DNA from: Silvimonas sp.
Lineage (GTDB): Bacteria; Pseudomonadota; Gammaproteobacteria; Burkholderiales; Chitinibacteraceae
Reading direction: 5' to 3'
Length of the DNA: 15,184 nucleotides
Assembly: GCA_030151005.1 (NCBI GenBank)
Contig: JASLES010000352.1
Span: 1 to 15,184 of the forward strand
A model generated the notes under the pieces. The model was not told where the DNA came from, made no database searches, and saw nothing but the letters and a program-made list of their open reading frames with translations. The position numbers and the translations under genes were made by a program. Shown here in pieces: positions 12,925 to 15,184 of the stretch (position 1 is the stretch's first letter; the number at the start of each line of letters is the position of its first letter).

Positions 12925-13968
12925 TCAGCCAATCAGCTTTTTCAGGATTTCTGCCTTGGCCGAGTCATAATCCGCCGCCGAAATCAGCCCCTTGTCGAGC
13001 AAACCCTTGAGCTGCGCCAGGCGTGCTTCCGGGCCATCCGCAGCGGGCGCCGGGGCTGCGGGTGTCGTAGTTGCAGGCACGGCCACGCCAGGTTGGGCTG
13101 CGCCGGTGACGGCTGCACCCATGCTGTTGGCCATGACCTGACCAAACGCCACACCCGCTGCCAGGCTGGCACCCGTACCAGCCAGACCGCCTTCGTTCTG
13201 TGCCGCCAACGGGATCGCCTGCGCGGTCTGGTACTGCGTGTAGCGGCCCATATCGCCCATCATGCCCATGCTGATGCGGGTGTCGATGGCCTTTTGCAGG
13301 TCTTCCGGCAAAGAAATGCTTTCTACCGCAAAGGTATCGAGCGCCAGACCATAACGTTCAAACAGCGGGGTTAGCCCCTCACGCAATTTGTCGCCCATCA
13401 GGCCCTGGTTGGCCGCCATATCCAGGAACGGCACACCGGCATTGCCCAACGCTGGCGCCATGCCGGCGACGATCAGGTTGCGGAGTTGCTGTTCCATCTC
13501 ATCGACCGTGTAACGCTCACGCGTGCCGCTGACTTCCGTGAAGAAGGTCTTGGGATCGGCCACTTTATAGGCGTACACGCCAAAGGCACGCAGTCGCACC
13601 ATGTCAAAGTCTTTGTCCCGCAGCGTTACCGGCTGTGGCGTACCCCATTTGCGGCCCAGTTGCTGGCGGGTGCTGAAGAAATACACATCAGACTTGAAGG
13701 GGGACTCAAACAGTTTGTCCCAGTTCTTCAGATACGTGAGAACGGGCAGGGTCTGGGTGGTGAGCTTGTACATGCCCGGCCCGAACACGTCGGCAATCTT
13801 GCCTTCGTTGACGAACACCGCCATTTGCGACTCGCGCACCGTCAGGCTGCCGCCGTACTGGATTTCAAAATCCTGCATGGGGTAGCGCCACGCCAGGGTG
13901 CCGTCACCTTCTTCGTTCCACTGCAGGATGTCGATGAACTGCTTCTTGATAAAAGAACCCAGGCTCAT
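12925..13968 (-). CDS. SPFH domain protein with C-terminal SHOCT (YdjI/virion core-like)
   Basis: A 347-residue protein of the COG4260/YdjI type, often labelled virion core protein in databases without viral meaning. The SPFH (band-7) domain spans about 24-225 (TVRESQMAVFVNEGKIADVFGPGMYKL at its start; YGLALDTFAVESISLPEDLQKAI at its end). A Gly/Ala/Met-rich stretch (233-290) and an Ala/Pro linker (291-312) lead to a SHOCT helical hairpin at 315-344 (LAQLKGLLDKGLISAADYDSAKAEILKKL, key residues G327, L328, I329). There is no membrane span, so it is probably a peripheral membrane scaffold that oligomerises. GGAG lies eight bases before the ATG. It sits between DUF350 and DUF4178, a combination that recurs in other bacteria as far as I recall. 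Confidence 0.92.
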   Translation of the reverse strand: MSLGSFIKKQFIDILQWNEEGDGTLAWRYPMQDFEIQYGGSLTVRESQMAVFVNEGKIADVFGPGMYKLTTQTLPVLTYLKNWDKLFESPFKSDVYFFSTRQQLGRKWGTPQPVTLRDKDFDMVRLRAFGVYAYKVADPKTFFTEVSGTRERYTVDEMEQQLRNLIVAGMAPALGNAGVPFLDMAANQGLMGDKLREGLTPLFERYGLALDTFAVESISLPEDLQKAIDTRISMGMMGDMGRYTQYQTAQAIPLAAQNEGGLAGTGASLAAGVAFGQVMANSMGAAVTGAAQPGVAVPATTTPAAPAPAADGPEARLAQLKGLLDKGLISAADYDSAKAEILKKLIG

Positions 13969-14032
13969 GGTGTGTACTCCGGTAAGGATTCGGCCAGAAC
14001 AAGCAATCAGGCAATGGCGAGTGAAAACGTGT

Positions 14033-14419
14033 TTAGCTCAGGCAGGCGGCATTCAAAATGCCAACGGTCAGCGAGGCAGAGCCCATCAACGCGCCCATAG
14101 CGACGTTGTTGTTTTGCAACGCTTCATTCATTTGGGGCAACAGCCGGGTGACCACGGCGTAGGTCAGCACCTGGATCACCATGGCGCTGATCGCCCAGGC
14201 AAACACCAGCGTGTATTGATCGTAATGCGTAATGGCGGAAGCCAGCGTCAGCGCAAAGCCCACCAGCGCACCGCCCAGTGATAATGCTGCGGCCAGTACG
14301 CCGCGCCGGATCAGGGCAAATTCATCGATCGGCGTGATCTTCACGTACACGGCGGTAAACACCAGTAACAGTGCAAATGCAGTCAGAAGATGAAGCAGAT
14401 ACGCACTAACCTGTAACAT
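14033..14419 (-). CDS. DUF350 (YjfL-like) membrane protein
   Basis: A 128-residue protein with four membrane helices (about 5-27, 41-62, 70-92, 105-127), arranged as two repeated helix pairs as in the DUF350/YjfL family. Family features seen are the charged turn TPIDEFALIRRG (29-40) after helix 1 and the loop PQMNEALQNNNVAMGALMG (95-113) leading into helix 4. No catalytic motif is visible and the function is unknown; in E. coli, yjfL lies with a PspA-like gene and a glutathionylspermidine-synthase-like gene, again linking the family to polyamines and the membrane. The ATG at 14419 follows AGGGGAG at about ten bases. It is the first gene of the minus-strand operon, 64 bases ahead of the SPFH gene. 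Confidence 0.87.
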   Translation of the reverse strand: MLQVSAYLLHLLTAFALLLVFTAVYVKITPIDEFALIRRGVLAAALSLGGALVGFALTLASAITHYDQYTLVFAWAISAMVIQVLTYAVVTRLLPQMNEALQNNNVAMGALMGSASLTVGILNAACLS

Positions 14420-14450
14420 TTGCCCGGCTCTCCCCTTTCACGAGAATTCA

Positions 14451-14479
14451 ATTGTATCCATTCTTTGGCATGCTGTAGC
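14451..14479 (-). promoter_or_regulatory. Possible promoter of the DUF350-speD operon
   Basis: On the minus strand TACAAT (complement of 14451-14456) is a good -10, with GCTACA (complement of 14474-14479) 17 bases upstream as a poor -35. Transcription would start near 14444, 25 bases before the DUF350 ATG. The 88-base divergent spacer also holds the palindrome CCTTAAGG (14489-14496), close to the ribosome binding site of the plus-strand gene. Confidence 0.35.
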
Positions 14480-14507
14480 CAGGAAGGACCTTAAGGAATC
14501 CGTATTA

Positions 14508-15184
14508 ATGCGTTCAGCTTCGGCCTTGCCGGACCGTGCCCTTGTCTTGTCGGTGTTCATCGTGGCCTCGTGCGGGCTGGCGTATGAACTCATCGCCGGC
14601 GCGCTTTCCAGCTATTTGCTGGGCGATTCCATCTTGCAGTTCTCATCCATTATTGGCTGCTATCTGTTTGCCATGGGTATTGGCTCGCACTTATCCCGAT
14701 ATGTGCGTGATGAAGACACACTGACGCGCTTTGTGGACATTGAAATGCTGGTGGGCGTGCTGGGCGGCATTTCTGCGGCATTTCTGTTTCTGGTGTTTGC
14801 CTGGCTCTCCGCCCCGTTCAGAACCGTGCTGTACGCCGTCGTGCTGGTGCTGGGCATTCTGGTGGGGATGGAAATCCCGCTGGTCATGCGCATTTTCAAC
14901 GCGCGCCAGACTGAATTCAAAGAACTGGTCAGCCGCGTATTGACGTTTGACTATCTGGGCGCGCTGGTGGTTTCGCTGCTGTTTCCGCTGGTGTTGGCGC
15001 CCAAACTGGGCTTGTCCCGCACCGGTTTTTTGTTTGGCATGTCCAACCTGGCGGTGGCGATCTGGACCACCTGGATTTTCCGCCATGAAGTCAAAAACGC
15101 CCGCCAGCGCGTGCTGGGCGCCGCCATGTTGTTGTGCCTGCTGGCCGGTGGCTTTGCAGTGGGGGAGAAACTGACCTACATCGC
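14508..15184 (+). CDS. Membrane polyamine aminopropyltransferase-like protein (N-terminal part)
   Basis: The gene runs off the right edge; 225 residues are visible and all belong to a multi-pass membrane domain with about seven helices (near 12-34, 42-60, 80-101, 107-128, 147-165, 172-191, 203-219). Features match the membrane domain that precedes the catalytic domain in membrane-bound spermidine/spermine synthase-like proteins: CGLAYELIAGALSSYLLGDS (22-41), GCYLFAMGIGS (50-60), GILVGMEIPLVMRI (116-129) and VLTFDYLGALV (144-154). The catalytic domain, if present, lies outside the window, so the enzyme activity is inferred from this domain and from the divergent speD operon. ATG at 14508 has AAGGA ten bases upstream. 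Such an enzyme would use decarboxylated AdoMet made by SpeD. Confidence 0.85.
   Translation, partial: MRSASALPDRALVLSVFIVASCGLAYELIAGALSSYLLGDSILQFSSIIGCYLFAMGIGSHLSRYVRDEDTLTRFVDIEMLVGVLGGISAAFLFLVFAWLSAPFRTVLYAVVLVLGILVGMEIPLVMRIFNARQTEFKELVSRVLTFDYLGALVVSLLFPLVLAPKLGLSRTGFLFGMSNLAVAIWTTWIFRHEVKNARQRVLGAAMLLCLLAGGFAVGEKLTYI

Noticed and set aside
11853..13010. 385-codon plus-strand frame opposite the DUF4178 gene
   Set aside because: It mirrors the DUF4178 coding strand and has no recognisable protein features; the zinc-ribbon and DUF4178 motifs confirm the minus strand.
1..15184. CRISPR arrays, insertion sequences, phage genes
   Set aside because: No regularly spaced repeats, transposase or integrase motifs were seen; the 'virion core' label of the SPFH family does not indicate phage origin.

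Overview
The window looks like about 15 kb of a Gram-negative betaproteobacterial chromosome, most plausibly the order Neisseriales. Grounds: a caa3-type cytochrome oxidase operon with the small oxidase assembly protein typical of Betaproteobacteria, an E. coli-like dppABCDF operon, and moderately GC-rich, densely packed genes. The genus is not determined; placement is from gene content and remembered sequences, not a search.

Left part (1-4183). A respiratory block on the minus strand reads coxB, coxA, then a 42-residue oxidase assembly protein; the next gene of such operons (ctaG/cox11) would lie beyond the left edge. A dispersed-repeat-like hairpin sits at 44-64. Divergent from coxB across a 382-base spacer is a DUF2189 membrane protein gene on the plus strand, followed by two hairpins.

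Middle part (4184-10442). A complete dipeptide/heme-type ABC importer, dppA-dppB-dppC-dppD-dppF, runs on the plus strand. Its leader carries a perfect FNR/Anr-type box (TTGAT-N4-ATCAA, 4334-4347), an inverted repeat, and an intrinsic-terminator-like hairpin just before the ribosome binding site. dppA is separated from dppB by two hairpins; dppB to dppF are closely spaced or overlapping. An initiator tRNA-fMet with its own promoter and terminator follows.

Right part (10468-15184). A small orphan gene (67 aa) is followed by a minus-strand operon read from the right: DUF350 membrane protein, SPFH-SHOCT protein, zinc-ribbon/double-DUF4178 membrane protein, a 55-residue Gly-rich membrane peptide, and speD (AdoMet decarboxylase, ATGA overlap). 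Divergent from DUF350 begins a truncated plus-strand gene whose 225 visible residues resemble the multi-pass N-terminal domain of membrane-bound polyamine aminopropyltransferases. Together these look like a membrane-associated polyamine module: SpeD makes decarboxylated AdoMet, the membrane aminopropyltransferase would use it, and SPFH, DUF350 and DUF4178 proteins would form a scaffold of unknown function. This is the best candidate here for a poorly described system.
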